Origin: Acidobacteriota bacterium | GTDB taxonomy: Bacteria > Acidobacteriota > Terriglobia > Terriglobales > Acidobacteriaceae | Direction: 5' to 3' | NCBI GenBank assembly: GCA_018268895.1 | Contig: JAFDVP010000009.1 | Coordinates: 62,001 to 126,000 of the forward strand | Length of the DNA stretch: 64,000 nucleotides | In this document: positions 1-9,392 of the stretch, piece by piece | Layout: every line of letters starts with the position of its first letter | Position numbering within the stretch: position 1 is the first letter of the stretch | The notes under the pieces: generated by a model | What the model saw: the letters and a program-made list of their open reading frames with translations, nothing else | Databases searched by the model: none | Told to the model about the DNA's origin: nothing | Position numbers and translations under genes: made by a program

Positions 1-1
1 T

Positions 2-856
2 GCACGGCATGGGCTGGTGGTGACGGAGCTTTCGACGCACCTACAGGGGCAGTTGGTTGCGGTGCATCCGGCATATGACTCGCTGTTCGACAGCTTTGCT
101 CCGGCGAGCGTGCATGGGAACGCTTCGGCGAGGCAGGCGTGGGCGACCGAGCAGCTACACTTTGCGGCGAAGGCGTCAAAGAACCTTGGACTGAAGGCGC
201 ACGCGACGTTTTCGGGCGCGCTGGCGTGGCCTTATCTTTACCCGTGGCCGCAGCGGCCGAACGGACTGGTGGAGGCCGCCTTCACAGAGCTTGCGGCGCG
301 GTGGAGGCCGATCCTCGACGTCTTCGACGAGAACGGCGTCGACGCCTGCTTCGAGGTGCATCCGGGCGAGGACATTCACGATGGCGCGTCCTTTGAGATG
401 TTTCTCGACCGGCTGAAGGAGCATCCGCGCTGCAACCTGCTGTATGATCCGAGCCACTTTGTCTTGCAGCAACTGGACTACCTCGCGTACATCGATCTCT
501 ACCATTCGCGTATCAAGATGTTTCACGTGAAGGACGCGGAGTTCAACCCGACGGGCAGGCAGGGAGTTTACGGCGGGTTTCAGTCGTGGGTGAATCGCGC
601 GGGGAGGTTCCGCTCGCTGGGCGATGGACAGGTGGACTTCGGAGGGATCTTCTCGAAGCTGACGCAGTATGGGTACGACGGCTGGGCGGTGATGGAGTGG
701 GAGTGCTGCATCAAGAGCTCGGAGCAGGGCGCGGAGGAGGGAGCGCCGTTCATTGCGTCGCATATTATTCGCGCGGCGGAGCGGGCGTTCGACGACTTTG
801 CGGGAGCGGGAACGGACCAGGAGGCGATCCAGCGGCTGCTTGGCTTGAAGCGCTGA
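2..856 (+). CDS. Sugar phosphate isomerase/epimerase-like TIM-barrel protein (5' truncated by window)
   Basis: The frame is open from the first bases of the window, so the true start lies outside; the GTG codons at 17 and 20 are internal to a conserved block (GLVVTELSTHLQG). The visible 284 residues fit the C-terminal three quarters of a xylose-isomerase-like TIM barrel. Candidate metal ligands can be seen in order: Glu in FEVHPGE, Asp and His in LLYDPSHF, His and Asp in FHVKDAEF, and Glu in VMEWE. Family members isomerise or epimerise sugars or sugar phosphates in the cytoplasm, or act on inositol-derived ketones. The next gene, a Gfo/Idh/MocA dehydrogenase on the same strand, is a common partner in oxidation/isomerisation of carbohydrates. 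The exact substrate cannot be told from sequence. Confidence 0.85.
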   Translation, partial: ARHGLVVTELSTHLQGQLVAVHPAYDSLFDSFAPASVHGNASARQAWATEQLHFAAKASKNLGLKAHATFSGALAWPYLYPWPQRPNGLVEAAFTELAARWRPILDVFDENGVDACFEVHPGEDIHDGASFEMFLDRLKEHPRCNLLYDPSHFVLQQLDYLAYIDLYHSRIKMFHVKDAEFNPTGRQGVYGGFQSWVNRAGRFRSLGDGQVDFGGIFSKLTQYGYDGWAVMEWECCIKSSEQGAEEGAPFIASHIIRAAERAFDDFAGAGTDQEAIQRLLGLKR

Positions 857-901
857 GGCGGATTTGCGCGTTGTGTAGAGGCTGAACAGCAGGAGTATAG
901 A

Positions 902-984
902 GCGGGCTTTCAGCCCTTGGTTTCATATCGAAACGTGACCTGGGGCTGCGCCCCAGGCTGATATAGTGCGGGCCTTCGGCCCTC
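902..984. repeat. REP-like element of three consecutive hairpins
   Basis: The gap between two same-strand genes holds three perfect short stem-loops in a row: GGGCT/AGCCC (904-908 with 912-916), CCTGGGGC/GCCCCAGG (939-946 with 950-957) and GGGCC/GGCCC (970-974 with 978-982), each with a 3-base loop. The arrangement resembles a high-copy intergenic repeat that I recall from Terriglobia genomes. No second copy was noticed in this window. It could act as an mRNA stabiliser or attenuator, or be a non-autonomous mobile element. Confidence 0.6.
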
Positions 985-1045
985 GGTGGCTGTCCTCTAC
1001 ACCTTTGTGAAAACAGCTTTAATATACGGCTTAAGGAGAGACGGA

Positions 1046-2209
1046 ATGAGTGAAGCAGTGAAGCTGAAGCGGCGTGTGCGGCTGGGCATGGTGGGCGGCG
1101 GTCCGGGCGCGTTTATTGGCGCGGTGCATCGTGCGGCGGCGCGGCTTGACGACCGGTACGAACTGGTGGCGGCGTCGCTGTCGTCGGACCCGGCGAAGTC
1201 GATGAAGGCCGCGGAGGAGCTGTTGATTCCGCGCTCGTATTCGAGCTATGCGGAGATGGCGAAGGCCGAGGCAGCACGCGAGGACGGCATCGACGCGGTT
1301 GCGATTGTCACCCCGAACCATCTGCACTATCCGATTGCGAAGGCGTTTCTCGAGGCCGGGATCCATGTCATCTGCGACAAGCCGATGACGACGAACGTCG
1401 AGGATGCAGTCGAGCTTGCCGCGCTGGTGGAGCGCACGGGCCTGGTCTTTGGGCTCACGCATACGTACACCGGCTATCCGATGATCCGGCAGATGCGCGA
1501 GATGGTGCTTGGCGGGGAGCTTGGGCCGGTGCGGATGATCCAGTCGGAGTATGCGCAGGACTGGCTGGCGACTCCACTGGAGGCGAGTGGAGCGAAGCAG
1601 GCGGACTGGAGGACAGACCCGGCGCGCAGCGGGCCCGGCGGTTGTCTGGGAGACATCGGCACACACGCGTTCCAGCTTGCGTGCTTTACGACGGGGCTGA
1701 GCTGCGAGGCGCTGGCGGCGGAGGTGACGACGTTCGTGCCTGGACGGCGCGTCGACGACAACGTGCAGGTGATGCTGCGGCTTTCGGGCGGGGCGAAGGC
1801 CGGCCTGTGGGCCTCGCAGATTGCTGTGGGCAACGAGAACAGCCTTACGCTGCGCATCTACGGTGAGAAGGGCGGTTTGGCGTGGTCGCAGGAGAACCCG
1901 AACTATCTCACCTATACGCGCCTGAAGGAGCAGCCACGCACGATCACGCGCGGCGGTCCGGGGGTTGGCGCGGCAGCCGCGCACGCGTCGCGTGTACCTT
2001 CGGGGCATCCTGAGGGGTACTTCGAGGCGTTTGCGCAGCTCTACACCGATCTCGCAGACCAGATTGCGGCGCGCATTCTGAAGCAGGATGCTCCGGCGGC
2101 GGCGAACCTGGTGCCTGGTGTTGCGGATGGCGTCGAAGGGATGCGTTTTATCGATGCGGTGCTGCGGTCGTCGCGGAATGGGTCGGCGTGGACTTCGCTG
2201 CGTCGTTGA
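1046..2209 (+). CDS. Gfo/Idh/MocA family NAD(P)-dependent oxidoreductase
   Basis: The product is 387 residues. The N-terminal Rossmann fold starts with RLGMVGGGPGAF, a glycine-rich nucleotide-binding loop, and the family hallmark EKP appears as CDKPMTT near residue 115. The C-terminal half is the alpha/beta domain that forms the substrate pocket; GDIGTHAFQL carries the probable catalytic His. Members oxidise or reduce sugars, inositols and related polyols in the cytoplasm. The frame stays open upstream to a GTG at 986, but the ATG at 1046 is chosen because AAGGAGAG (1033-1040) sits at good spacing and the upstream part is repeat DNA. It follows an isomerase/epimerase-like gene, suggesting a two-enzyme carbohydrate step. 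Substrate unknown. Confidence 0.9.
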   Translation: MSEAVKLKRRVRLGMVGGGPGAFIGAVHRAAARLDDRYELVAASLSSDPAKSMKAAEELLIPRSYSSYAEMAKAEAAREDGIDAVAIVTPNHLHYPIAKAFLEAGIHVICDKPMTTNVEDAVELAALVERTGLVFGLTHTYTGYPMIRQMREMVLGGELGPVRMIQSEYAQDWLATPLEASGAKQADWRTDPARSGPGGCLGDIGTHAFQLACFTTGLSCEALAAEVTTFVPGRRVDDNVQVMLRLSGGAKAGLWASQIAVGNENSLTLRIYGEKGGLAWSQENPNYLTYTRLKEQPRTITRGGPGVGAAAAHASRVPSGHPEGYFEAFAQLYTDLADQIAARILKQDAPAAANLVPGVADGVEGMRFIDAVLRSSRNGSAWTSLRR

Positions 2210-2244
2210 GTTGATTTCCTGAGTTTGCGACATTGTTCTATAGA

Positions 2245-2291
2245 GCAGCAGAAAGGGCGGACCCAAACTTCGGGTCCGCCCTTTCTGCTGC
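2245..2291. terminator. Bidirectional rho-independent terminator
   Basis: A perfect 20-bp inverted repeat (2245-2264 with 2272-2291) with a 7-base loop lies between two convergent genes. The stem contains GGGCGGACCC. A run of T follows in part on each side. It should end transcription of both the oxidoreductase and the TonB receptor. Confidence 0.85.
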
Positions 2292-2298
2292 TTCTTGT

Positions 2299-5200
2299 TT
2301 AGAAGTGGAGCCGGAGAACGAACTCCATGGTGCGCGGATCGGTTGCAGCCGTCACCTGACCGAAGGGGTTCTTGAATAATCCGCCTATGTAGTTGGGTTG
2401 ATAGGTACCGTCGGTCCCTGCGGAACCGAGCGTATTACCGATAGTGAAGGGTGACAGGTGATTGGGAGCGTTGAACATTTCTGCTCGGAACTCCGCCCCG
2501 ATCTGTTCGTGAATGGTGATGTTCTTTTGCAACGCCACGTCCCAGTTGTTGAATAGAGGTCCCCGAATCGCGTCGTAACCAAGATTTCCGTATGTGCCAG
2601 GTGCAGGTACCTGGAAGGCCGCATAGTTCAGATACTGCTTGCCGTCGCCGGTGTGGGCATAGGGATTGCCGACCAGGTTCGGGCGTTGTGGAACATTGTT
2701 TGTTGTAACCAGGTTACCGGCGACCGACTGGGCGGAGGGTTGAACAACGTTGATCGGAATGCCACTCGATATACGAGTGATACCTGAGAGTTGCCAGCCA
2801 CCGATAACCTGCTTATACCATTCGTGCTCATGCTGCCAGAATGGAATGGGATAGACATAGCTGGCTACGAATATCTTTGGTTGGGTATAGTTGGCTGGAC
2901 CGTAATCAGCGGCGAGGTTGGTGCTGTCCTGCGGCTGATAATCGAAGGTAGAGCCCATGGTCAACGACTTTGCCCACGTGTAGGACACCGTAGCGAGGCC
3001 GCCGTTGCTGAAGCGGGTCTGCATGCGCGCCTGCAGCGAGTTGTAGTTAGCATGCGCTCCGTTTGTGTACTGGTAGATTTCGCCATAGCCACGGTAGGGG
3101 CGAAGGGCGTTGCGTTGCGTGATCGTCGGGTTCGCCTGCTCGGTGCCTGCCGCCGCCTGGTTCAGGTTCTTGCGATAGGTGAGGTTGGTGGAACGCGAGC
3201 CTACATAGTTCACCTCGACTGAGGTGTTGTTGAACAGCTTCTGCTGCACGCCGAAGCTGTAGTTGTGAATCCGCGGTGGCGCAAGGTTCATAGCTGCTGA
3301 GTTGCCGATGTTAGTTGGTGTAGCGGCAGTGCCGATGCTGCCCAGACTATCTACATTACCCGCACTGGCGAGCGAAGCCACTGCGACGAACGGCAACTGT
3401 GAAGCCGCGCCATAGATGTAGTTACCCTCGACGCGTTCATAGGACATGCCATAGCCGCCATGGAGCACAGTCTCCTGTCGTCCGGTCAGGTCATAGGCGA
3501 ATCCAACGCGGGGGGCGAAGGTGTTGTAGACGGTCTGAACGATGCCGGGGGGCAAATTCTGGAACAGTGCCTGTACCTGTGGGTTGTTATAGACAGACGG
3601 AGCGACGACCTGCTTCGCCTTGTCGGAGAAGCCAGTACCGGGCAGTACAAGGCCATTGAACGGCGATGGGTTGGAGGTGATGGATCCGTTTGAGCCGATC
3701 GTCGCGGCCTTCGATTGATCGAACCGCGTTGGATCGAAGAAGGCCGTATTGTTCGGCCAACTTGAGATCGGCGGCATGTACTGCCAGCGCAACCCCAGAT
3801 TGAGGGTCAACCGACGGTTTACGGTCCAGTCGTCCTGCACGTAGGTTTCGAACTGAAGGAAACGAGCTTGAATCTGCGGGATGTTGCTGCCCTCGGTGTA
3901 TTGGGAGAAGTTACCCAGCATAAGGTTTGCCAGATTGCTGAATGTGAATTGACCATTCAAAGCAGGCGGAGCAGTCTGGTTTTTGCGCGCGCGCCAGAAG
4001 TACGCTCCTGTCTTGATGGAGTGATTGCCAATGACGCGGGAGAAATCGTCTTTCATGGCGTAAATGCGCTGGTAGTTATCGAACGATCTCGGCGTCGCTG
4101 AAGGATTGCCGTAGCCCGAGATCGTTATCTGTGGGATGAGCGGCGAAGCGTTATACAAGGTCGCGTAGGTCAGGCCGTAGTCGGAACGGTTGATCTTCCT
4201 GCCTACGAATTGTGGGTTTGCACGGATGTTTCCGCCCTCGTTGATGATGTTTCCAGAGTAGGAGGCCGTCGCGGTGTTCACGGTCTTGGAGTTGAAGGTG
4301 TGTGTCCAGGACAGGGCACTTGTAAGGCCGGGGATCGTCCGGTCGAAGATGATGTAGTTGGTCGGACTGCCGACATTCAACGTGTTGTCATGCACGAAGT
4401 GTCCGCTGATCGTGTTCTTCTCATTCATGTTGTAGTCAATCTTGACCAGGTACTCGGACTGGTTGTTGTTCCCCAGGCTCAGGTAGGAGTAGTTGCCGCT
4501 CGGGTCGGTCAAGATTGATGCTGCCAAAGCACGGCCAGTTGCGGTTGACGGAAGGGCTGCAATGTCCGACGGTCTCGGAACCGTCACGTTCGTTTGTGTA
4601 GAAGTGCGCAGACGTTTGAACTCCTGGGCGGCAAAGAAGAAGAGCTTTTCACGGTTCTGGTTGAAGACCCCAGGAATCCAGATGGGACCACCGATGGTGT
4701 ACCCGAAGTCGTTATATCTCAAGGGGGGCTTTACGATCGTTGCGGGCAATCCGGGTGGTGGATAGCTGCTGAGGGCCCGGAACGGGTATGCCTGAATCGC
4801 ATCGTTGCGGATGTATTCGTAGGCGCTGCCATGGAAGTCGCGTCCACCGCTCTTGATGGCGACAGAGACGGTCGCACCCGAGGTGCCGCCGTAGCTGGCG
4901 TCGTAGCTGGAGGCGACGTTACGGAACTGCTGCAACGAGTCCGGCGAGATGTTGACGAAGTTGTTGCCGCCACCGCCGTTGTCCTTGTTGTCGACGCCGT
5001 CAATGAAGTAGTTTGCCGAATCTGTGCGGATACCATTGACCGACTGCGAGCTTCCGCTCACGCCATAGGTGCCGAAGAGAGCGAAGCCGCTGGCGATCGT
5101 TTGCGAGACACCAGGCTGCAGCGTCAGGAGTTGAATGTAGTTGCGGCCGTTCAACTGGATCTGCGTGGCCTCCTGACTGGTGATGACGCCGCCGATCTCG

Positions 5201-5589
5201 GCGCTGGTGGTCTGGATGGCAACCACGCCTGCCTGCACTTCGACGGATTCGCTGGCCTGGCCGACGGAGAGCTGTATGGGGACCTCAGGCTTGCCGCCGA
5301 TATCGACGTGGACCCCTGCAAGGACAAATTTTTTGAAGCCGGGAACCGCTGTCGTAATGGTGTAGACGCCTACCGGAACGTTGAGGACCGTATAGTTGCC
5401 GTCCGCATTCGACTTCAGCGTCCGGGTGACGCCGGTGGCCTGGTTGGTGACGACGATATCGGCCTGCGGCACGGCGGCCCCAGTTGAATCGGTGACGGTG
5501 CCTGTGATCTGCTGCCTGTCTACTGCCTGAGCGAAGATCAGGCCTGTCGATGAGAGCAAAAAGAGAAGAGCTAAAACTGCACGCCGCAT
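2299..5589 (-). CDS. TonB-dependent receptor, Oar-like, with carboxypeptidase-regulatory domain
   Basis: A 1096-residue outer-membrane receptor. A signal peptide ends near residue 20 (TGLIFAQA). Next is a carboxypeptidase-regulatory-like fold (about 25-105, ITGTVTDSTGAAVP to VPGFKK), a plug domain (about 120-250, with LNGRNYIQLLTLQPGV and the DGVDNKDN loop), and a long beta-barrel ending in the aromatic C-terminal residue of FVLRLHF. These proteins import or bind large substrates using TonB energy and are greatly expanded in Acidobacteriota. A very strong Shine-Dalgarno sequence (AAGGAGGT) precedes the ATG. It is monocistronic here: a terminator lies at its 3' end and the Tyr-degradation operon upstream ends separately. 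The ligand is unknown. Confidence 0.92.
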   Translation of the reverse strand: MRRAVLALLFLLSSTGLIFAQAVDRQQITGTVTDSTGAAVPQADIVVTNQATGVTRTLKSNADGNYTVLNVPVGVYTITTAVPGFKKFVLAGVHVDIGGKPEVPIQLSVGQASESVEVQAGVVAIQTTSAEIGGVITSQEATQIQLNGRNYIQLLTLQPGVSQTIASGFALFGTYGVSGSSQSVNGIRTDSANYFIDGVDNKDNGGGGNNFVNISPDSLQQFRNVASSYDASYGGTSGATVSVAIKSGGRDFHGSAYEYIRNDAIQAYPFRALSSYPPPGLPATIVKPPLRYNDFGYTIGGPIWIPGVFNQNREKLFFFAAQEFKRLRTSTQTNVTVPRPSDIAALPSTATGRALAASILTDPSGNYSYLSLGNNNQSEYLVKIDYNMNEKNTISGHFVHDNTLNVGSPTNYIIFDRTIPGLTSALSWTHTFNSKTVNTATASYSGNIINEGGNIRANPQFVGRKINRSDYGLTYATLYNASPLIPQITISGYGNPSATPRSFDNYQRIYAMKDDFSRVIGNHSIKTGAYFWRARKNQTAPPALNGQFTFSNLANLMLGNFSQYTEGSNIPQIQARFLQFETYVQDDWTVNRRLTLNLGLRWQYMPPISSWPNNTAFFDPTRFDQSKAATIGSNGSITSNPSPFNGLVLPGTGFSDKAKQVVAPSVYNNPQVQALFQNLPPGIVQTVYNTFAPRVGFAYDLTGRQETVLHGGYGMSYERVEGNYIYGAASQLPFVAVASLASAGNVDSLGSIGTAATPTNIGNSAAMNLAPPRIHNYSFGVQQKLFNNTSVEVNYVGSRSTNLTYRKNLNQAAAGTEQANPTITQRNALRPYRGYGEIYQYTNGAHANYNSLQARMQTRFSNGGLATVSYTWAKSLTMGSTFDYQPQDSTNLAADYGPANYTQPKIFVASYVYPIPFWQHEHEWYKQVIGGWQLSGITRISSGIPINVVQPSAQSVAGNLVTTNNVPQRPNLVGNPYAHTGDGKQYLNYAAFQVPAPGTYGNLGYDAIRGPLFNNWDVALQKNITIHEQIGAEFRAEMFNAPNHLSPFTIGNTLGSAGTDGTYQPNYIGGLFKNPFGQVTAATDPRTMEFVLRLHF

Positions 5590-5983
5590 ACGACCTCCTT
5601 AAAACCTCAAAAAATCTTTCAATCGCGCCACACCTAAGGGCTTGCCGTCTCATGGTTGATATGGGACAAGCCACGTTCCAACGTTAACAGTATTTAATGC
5701 GCGACGTGAAATATATGAACGTCAAGGCAGGGCTGTCAACAGGAAAAGTCTTCCTGCGTCGCGATCCTCCTCCGCTTTTCGCGGCATCCGCGCGTAAAAG
5801 GCCCTGCGTTCGACGTCATTTGGGGTTTTAGACGGATTTATCCTGCGTGGAGAGCTTATAAGGTGTCGCAGCGGCGGTCTTGTATCTGCCGTATTTCTAC
5901 AGGTGCCGGACGGTGCAGAGAGGGCTGGATATGTATATGTAAAACATAAGTTCGATAGAGCAAAATATATGGAGAAGTGGAGT
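5590..5983. other. Intergenic region, promoter of the TonB receptor
   Basis: This 394-bp gap lies between the 3' end of fahA and the receptor start, both on the minus strand. It holds AT-rich stretches near 5700-5720 and 5930-5970 that could carry the receptor promoter. A 97-codon minus-strand frame (5722-6015) crosses it but runs into fahA and has no recognisable protein character. No RNA gene or clear operator was seen. Confidence 0.4.
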
Positions 5984-7261
5984 TCAGGAGTGCGAGATGG
6001 TGCCGGTGCATTCACCGAACCCGATCCGGGGCAGCCCGGGGCTTTGCGTGTAGGCGCGAAAGATGATTTGGTCGCCGTCCTCCAGAAAAATCCGGGTTTC
6101 GCCTGTGGGCAGGTTGAGGGGTGACCGGTTGAGCTTCACCTCGAGCAGGCAGCCTTCGGAGCCTGTGTCCGGGCCGGAGATGGTGCCGGTTGCGAGCAGG
6201 TCGCCGGGGCGCAGGTTGCAGCCGTTGCTGGCGTGATGGGTGAGCATCTGCGGGAGTGTCCAGTAGAGATTGCGCAGGTTGCCCTGGCTGAGCCGCATGG
6301 GTGCGTGCCCGGCCTGGCGCATCGTTGCGGATTGGAGGAAGACCTCGAGGGTGAGGTCGATCGCATCGTGTGCAGCGTGTGGCGTTGCGAGGTAGGGAAG
6401 GGGAGCGGGGTCGGTGTCGGGGCGTGGTGGCGCGGGGATGCGGTAGGGGGCGAGCGCTTCGAGCGGGACGATCCACGGAGAGATGGTGGTGGCAAAGTTT
6501 TTTGCGAGGAAGGGCCCGAGCGGCTGGTACTCCCACGACTGGATGTCGCGCGCAGACCAGTCGTTGAGCAGGCAGAGGCCGAAGATGTGCTGCTCGGCTT
6601 CGGCGATGGGGATGCTGTTGCCGAGGCGGTTGCCGGGGCCGACGAAGACGCCGACCTCGAGCTCATAGTCGAGCGAACGTGTCGGCCCGAAGGCAGGCGA
6701 TGCTGTTTCGGCCGGCTTGATCTGTCCAGACGGGCGGCGGATCTCTTCTCCGCTTACGACGATGGAGGAGGCGCGGCCGTGGTAGCCGATGGGCAGGTGC
6801 TTGTAGTTCGGGAGCAGAGGGCTTTCGGGGCGAAAGAGCTGGCCGACTCGAGTGGCGTGATGGATGGAGGCATAGAAGTCGGTGTAGTCGCCGATATGAG
6901 CGGGTAGCTGCATCACTGCTTCGCGCATGGGGACGAGGTGTGGCTCGACGCGGTGTTTCTCTGCGGAGCCGGCAGCGAGAAGAGCGGTGACTTGATGGCG
7001 TAGCTGAGTCCATGCGGTTGGGCCGAGGGACATAAGCGGATTCAGCTGATCGGCGCGGCAGGCATCCCTGATCTCTTCGGGGAGCGAAGACAGGAGACTG
7101 CTCTCGGCGCAGGTATGGAGGTCGAGGATTCGATCGCCTATGGCGATGCCGATGTGCGTTGCCTCGCGGTGTCGAAAGACCCCGTATGGAAGGTTCTGAA
7201 GAGGGAAGTCGCAGGAGGGGTGATTGGCGGACGCGATCCAGCTCTGCTTTGCAGTGGCCAT
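5984..7261 (-). CDS. fahA: Fumarylacetoacetase
   Basis: Last enzyme of homogentisate breakdown; it hydrolyses fumarylacetoacetate to fumarate and acetoacetate. At 425 residues it has the two-domain length of the eukaryote-type enzyme (N-terminal SH3-like domain, then the FAH barrel). Visible active-site parts are the catalytic His region DYTDFYASIHHA, metal-binding carboxylates in DYELEVGVF and LLNDWSARDIQ, and the conserved Lys in LAKNFATT. It is the distal gene of a four-gene minus-strand operon, 44 bp after hmgA. No maleylacetoacetate isomerase is present in the window, so that step must be encoded elsewhere or be dispensable. Confidence 0.96.
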   Translation of the reverse strand: MATAKQSWIASANHPSCDFPLQNLPYGVFRHREATHIGIAIGDRILDLHTCAESSLLSSLPEEIRDACRADQLNPLMSLGPTAWTQLRHQVTALLAAGSAEKHRVEPHLVPMREAVMQLPAHIGDYTDFYASIHHATRVGQLFRPESPLLPNYKHLPIGYHGRASSIVVSGEEIRRPSGQIKPAETASPAFGPTRSLDYELEVGVFVGPGNRLGNSIPIAEAEQHIFGLCLLNDWSARDIQSWEYQPLGPFLAKNFATTISPWIVPLEALAPYRIPAPPRPDTDPAPLPYLATPHAAHDAIDLTLEVFLQSATMRQAGHAPMRLSQGNLRNLYWTLPQMLTHHASNGCNLRPGDLLATGTISGPDTGSEGCLLEVKLNRSPLNLPTGETRIFLEDGDQIIFRAYTQSPGLPRIGFGECTGTISHS

Positions 7262-7305
7262 CTACAGCGCCTCCGAGGAGCGAGAATATCGGCTGGACGG
7301 CACTC

Positions 7306-8613
7306 TCATTTGCTCTTCGATCCAGAATTAAAGTGTCGTTTAAGGCCTTGCCAGCACTCGTAGTACTCGTGTTGCAGAATGCTCGTGTTCATGGCGAACT
7401 CGGTCGGTCTTACGACGAGTTGGGTCTCGAACATGAAGGCGAGCGTGTTGTCGAGGTATTGAGGTTTCAGTTCGGCTGCCGTGGCGCGCTCAAAGGATTC
7501 CGCGTCGGGGCCGTGGCCAGCCATGCAGTTGTGCAGGCTTGCGCCGCCGGGGAGAAAGCCTTCGGCTTTGGCGTCGTAGGCTCCGCGGACGAGACCCATG
7601 AACTCGTTCATCAGGTTGCGATGAAACCACGGCGGACGGAAGGTGTGCTCGGCGACCATCCACCGTGGGGGGAAGATGGCGAAGTCGCAGTTTGCCGTAC
7701 CTGGTATCGCGGACGGCGAGCTGAGTACGGTGTAGATCGATGGGTCGGGGTGGTCGAAGGAGACGGTGTTGATGCAATTGAAGAGCGCGAGGTCGTACTT
7801 GTACGGAGTGTAGTTGCCGTGCCAGGCGACGACGTCGAGTGGAGAGTGATCGATGGCGGCGGACCAGAGATGGCCCAGGAACTTTGCGGTGATGTGGAAC
7901 TCGCCCTCGCGATCGTCGTAAGCCGCGGTGGGGGCTTTGAAGTCGCGCGGGTTGGCGAGTCCGTTTGCGCCGATGGCTCCCAGCTCTGGCAGGCGGAAGG
8001 GCTGGCCGTAGTTTTCGCAGATGTAGCCGCGGGCCTGCGCGTCCAGTAACTCCACGCGGAACTTGAGGCCCCTGGGGATGAGGCAGATCTCGCCGGGAGC
8101 AGCTTCGAGTATGCCCAGCTCTGTGTGAAGGCGAAGCGAGCCGAGTTGGGGAACAATAAGCAGTTCGCCATCTGCGTTGTAGAAGAAGCGGTCGTTCATC
8201 GACGTGTTGGCGCCGTAGAGGTGAATGGCGACGCCGGTCTGCATGGCGGGGTCGCCGTTACCGCCGAGCGTGATGGTGCCATCGACGAAGTCAGTGGGCT
8301 GCTCGGAGATGGGCAGCGGGTTCCAGCGCAGCTGATTCGGCGTGGTGACGGGCGAGGTGAACGGCCCGCTGCGTATCAGCCGCGAGGGCTCCGGCTGGTA
8401 GGGGTGGTGGGTGACGGAGGGGCGGATGCGGTAGGTCCATGTACGTCGATTGGTCGCGCGCGGCGCGGTGAAGGCGGTTCCGCTGAACTGCTCGGTGTAC
8501 AGGCCGAGCGGATGTTTTTGCGGCGCGTTCTGACCGGCGGGCAGTGCTCCGGCAACGGCTTCGGTGGCGAACTCGTTACCGAAGCCGGACTGGTATTTGA
8601 TGTCAGCAGACAT
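7306..8613 (-). CDS. hmgA: Homogentisate 1,2-dioxygenase
   Basis: Opens the aromatic ring of homogentisate to give maleylacetoacetate, using non-haem Fe(II) and O2. The 435-residue product starts with the family's typical [13 protein letters not shown] block. The iron ligands can be placed: His and Glu in [12 protein letters not shown] and the later His in [11 protein letters not shown]. It sits between phhA (12 bp upstream) and fahA, an order that makes sense for the pathway. Length and motifs are normal, so the enzyme is probably active. Confidence 0.97.
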   Translation of the reverse strand: MSADIKYQSGFGNEFATEAVAGALPAGQNAPQKHPLGLYTEQFSGTAFTAPRATNRRTWTYRIRPSVTHHPYQPEPSRLIRSGPFTSPVTTPNQLRWNPLPISEQPTDFVDGTITLGGNGDPAMQTGVAIHLYGANTSMNDRFFYNADGELLIVPQLGSLRLHTELGILEAAPGEICLIPRGLKFRVELLDAQARGYICENYGQPFRLPELGAIGANGLANPRDFKAPTAAYDDREGEFHITAKFLGHLWSAAIDHSPLDVVAWHGNYTPYKYDLALFNCINTVSFDHPDPSIYTVLSSPSAIPGTANCDFAIFPPRWMVAEHTFRPPWFHRNLMNEFMGLVRGAYDAKAEGFLPGGASLHNCMAGHGPDAESFERATAAELKPQYLDNTLAFMFETQLVVRPTEFAMNTSILQHEYYECWQGLKRHFNSGSKSK

Positions 8614-8625
8614 GAATCTCCCTTT

Positions 8626-9378
8626 CTACAAACGGCCGCTTGCAGCCCGACGTTCCGCTTCGTGCATTGCGTCGTATATCTGATTGAAGCTGCTTACGGC
8701 GAACAAGAGTTTGTGAAGCTCATCCACTTTGACGGCGGTGTTGAGCACCTCGTCGAGGGTGAAGTCGTGCACGGCGCAGTGGCCGTCGATGACGTTGCGG
8801 CATTCGCCGTGAGAGCTGATGAGTCCGCTGCCGTAGACCTTGATGGCCCCGTTCTGGCGGATCAGGCCGAACTCGACGGTGTACCAGAAGATGCGGCCGA
8901 GTTTTTCGAGAATCGCCGGGTCGGAGATGGAAACGCAGACACGGCCATAGTGCTCCAGGAAGTTGGCGAAGACAGGATGGGCGTGCATGGGCACATGGCC
9001 GAAGACATCGTGAAAGATGTCCGGCTCTGGCGTGTATTCGAGCGAGTCGCGGCTGCGCAGCCAGGTCGTCGTTGGAAAGCGGCGGGTGCCGAGCATCCCA
9101 AAAAAGGCCGGGGCTGGAAGGAAGCCGCTTACGGGGGTAGAACTCCAGCCTGTTCTTAGAGCAAGCCGCGCGCTGATCGAGGCAAGGTTCGGCAGCCGGT
9201 CGCGCTGGAGACCGATGATCTCGAAGCCGTCGAGGTACTCCTGGGCGGCATGGTTTTCCAGCTCAGGAAGGACGCGGCCGACGAGCTCGGCCCAGGTGTG
9301 GTGCTGATCTTCGGTGTAGGCAGCGTAGTCCTGCTGAATGATGTATGGCGCGGCGGCAGAGAGTGTTCCGGTAGCCAT
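8626..9378 (-). CDS. phhA: Phenylalanine 4-monooxygenase
   Basis: Hydroxylates phenylalanine to tyrosine with tetrahydropterin, Fe(II) and O2. The 250-residue length fits the single-domain bacterial type lacking the ACT regulatory domain. The two His iron ligands lie in DIFHDVFGHVPMH and the Glu ligand in FWYTVEFGL; PEPDIFHD is a classic signature. It lies 14 bp downstream of hpd and 12 bp upstream of hmgA, so the operon can feed phenylalanine as well as tyrosine into the homogentisate route. A pterin carbinolamine dehydratase (phhB) is not present here. Confidence 0.97.
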   Translation of the reverse strand: MATGTLSAAAPYIIQQDYAAYTEDQHHTWAELVGRVLPELENHAAQEYLDGFEIIGLQRDRLPNLASISARLALRTGWSSTPVSGFLPAPAFFGMLGTRRFPTTTWLRSRDSLEYTPEPDIFHDVFGHVPMHAHPVFANFLEHYGRVCVSISDPAILEKLGRIFWYTVEFGLIRQNGAIKVYGSGLISSHGECRNVIDGHCAVHDFTLDEVLNTAVKVDELHKLLFAVSSFNQIYDAMHEAERRAASGRL

Positions 9379-9392
9379 GATCGCCCTCCAGG

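Noticed and set aside
1031..2266. 411-codon minus-strand frame over the Gfo/Idh/MocA gene
   Set aside because: Antisense to a clear enzyme gene; the product is Arg-rich and low in structure, as expected from high-GC shadow frames.
4594..5487. 297-codon plus-strand frame inside the first TonB receptor
   Set aside because: Lies antisense to the receptor's well-conserved N-terminal domains and has no recognisable motif.
5722..6015. 97-codon minus-strand frame between fahA and the TonB receptor
   Set aside because: Overlaps the end of fahA and shows no start signal, motif or membrane segment.
8125..9159. 344-codon plus-strand frame across hmgA and phhA
   Set aside because: Spans two confident genes on the other strand; no protein family signature.
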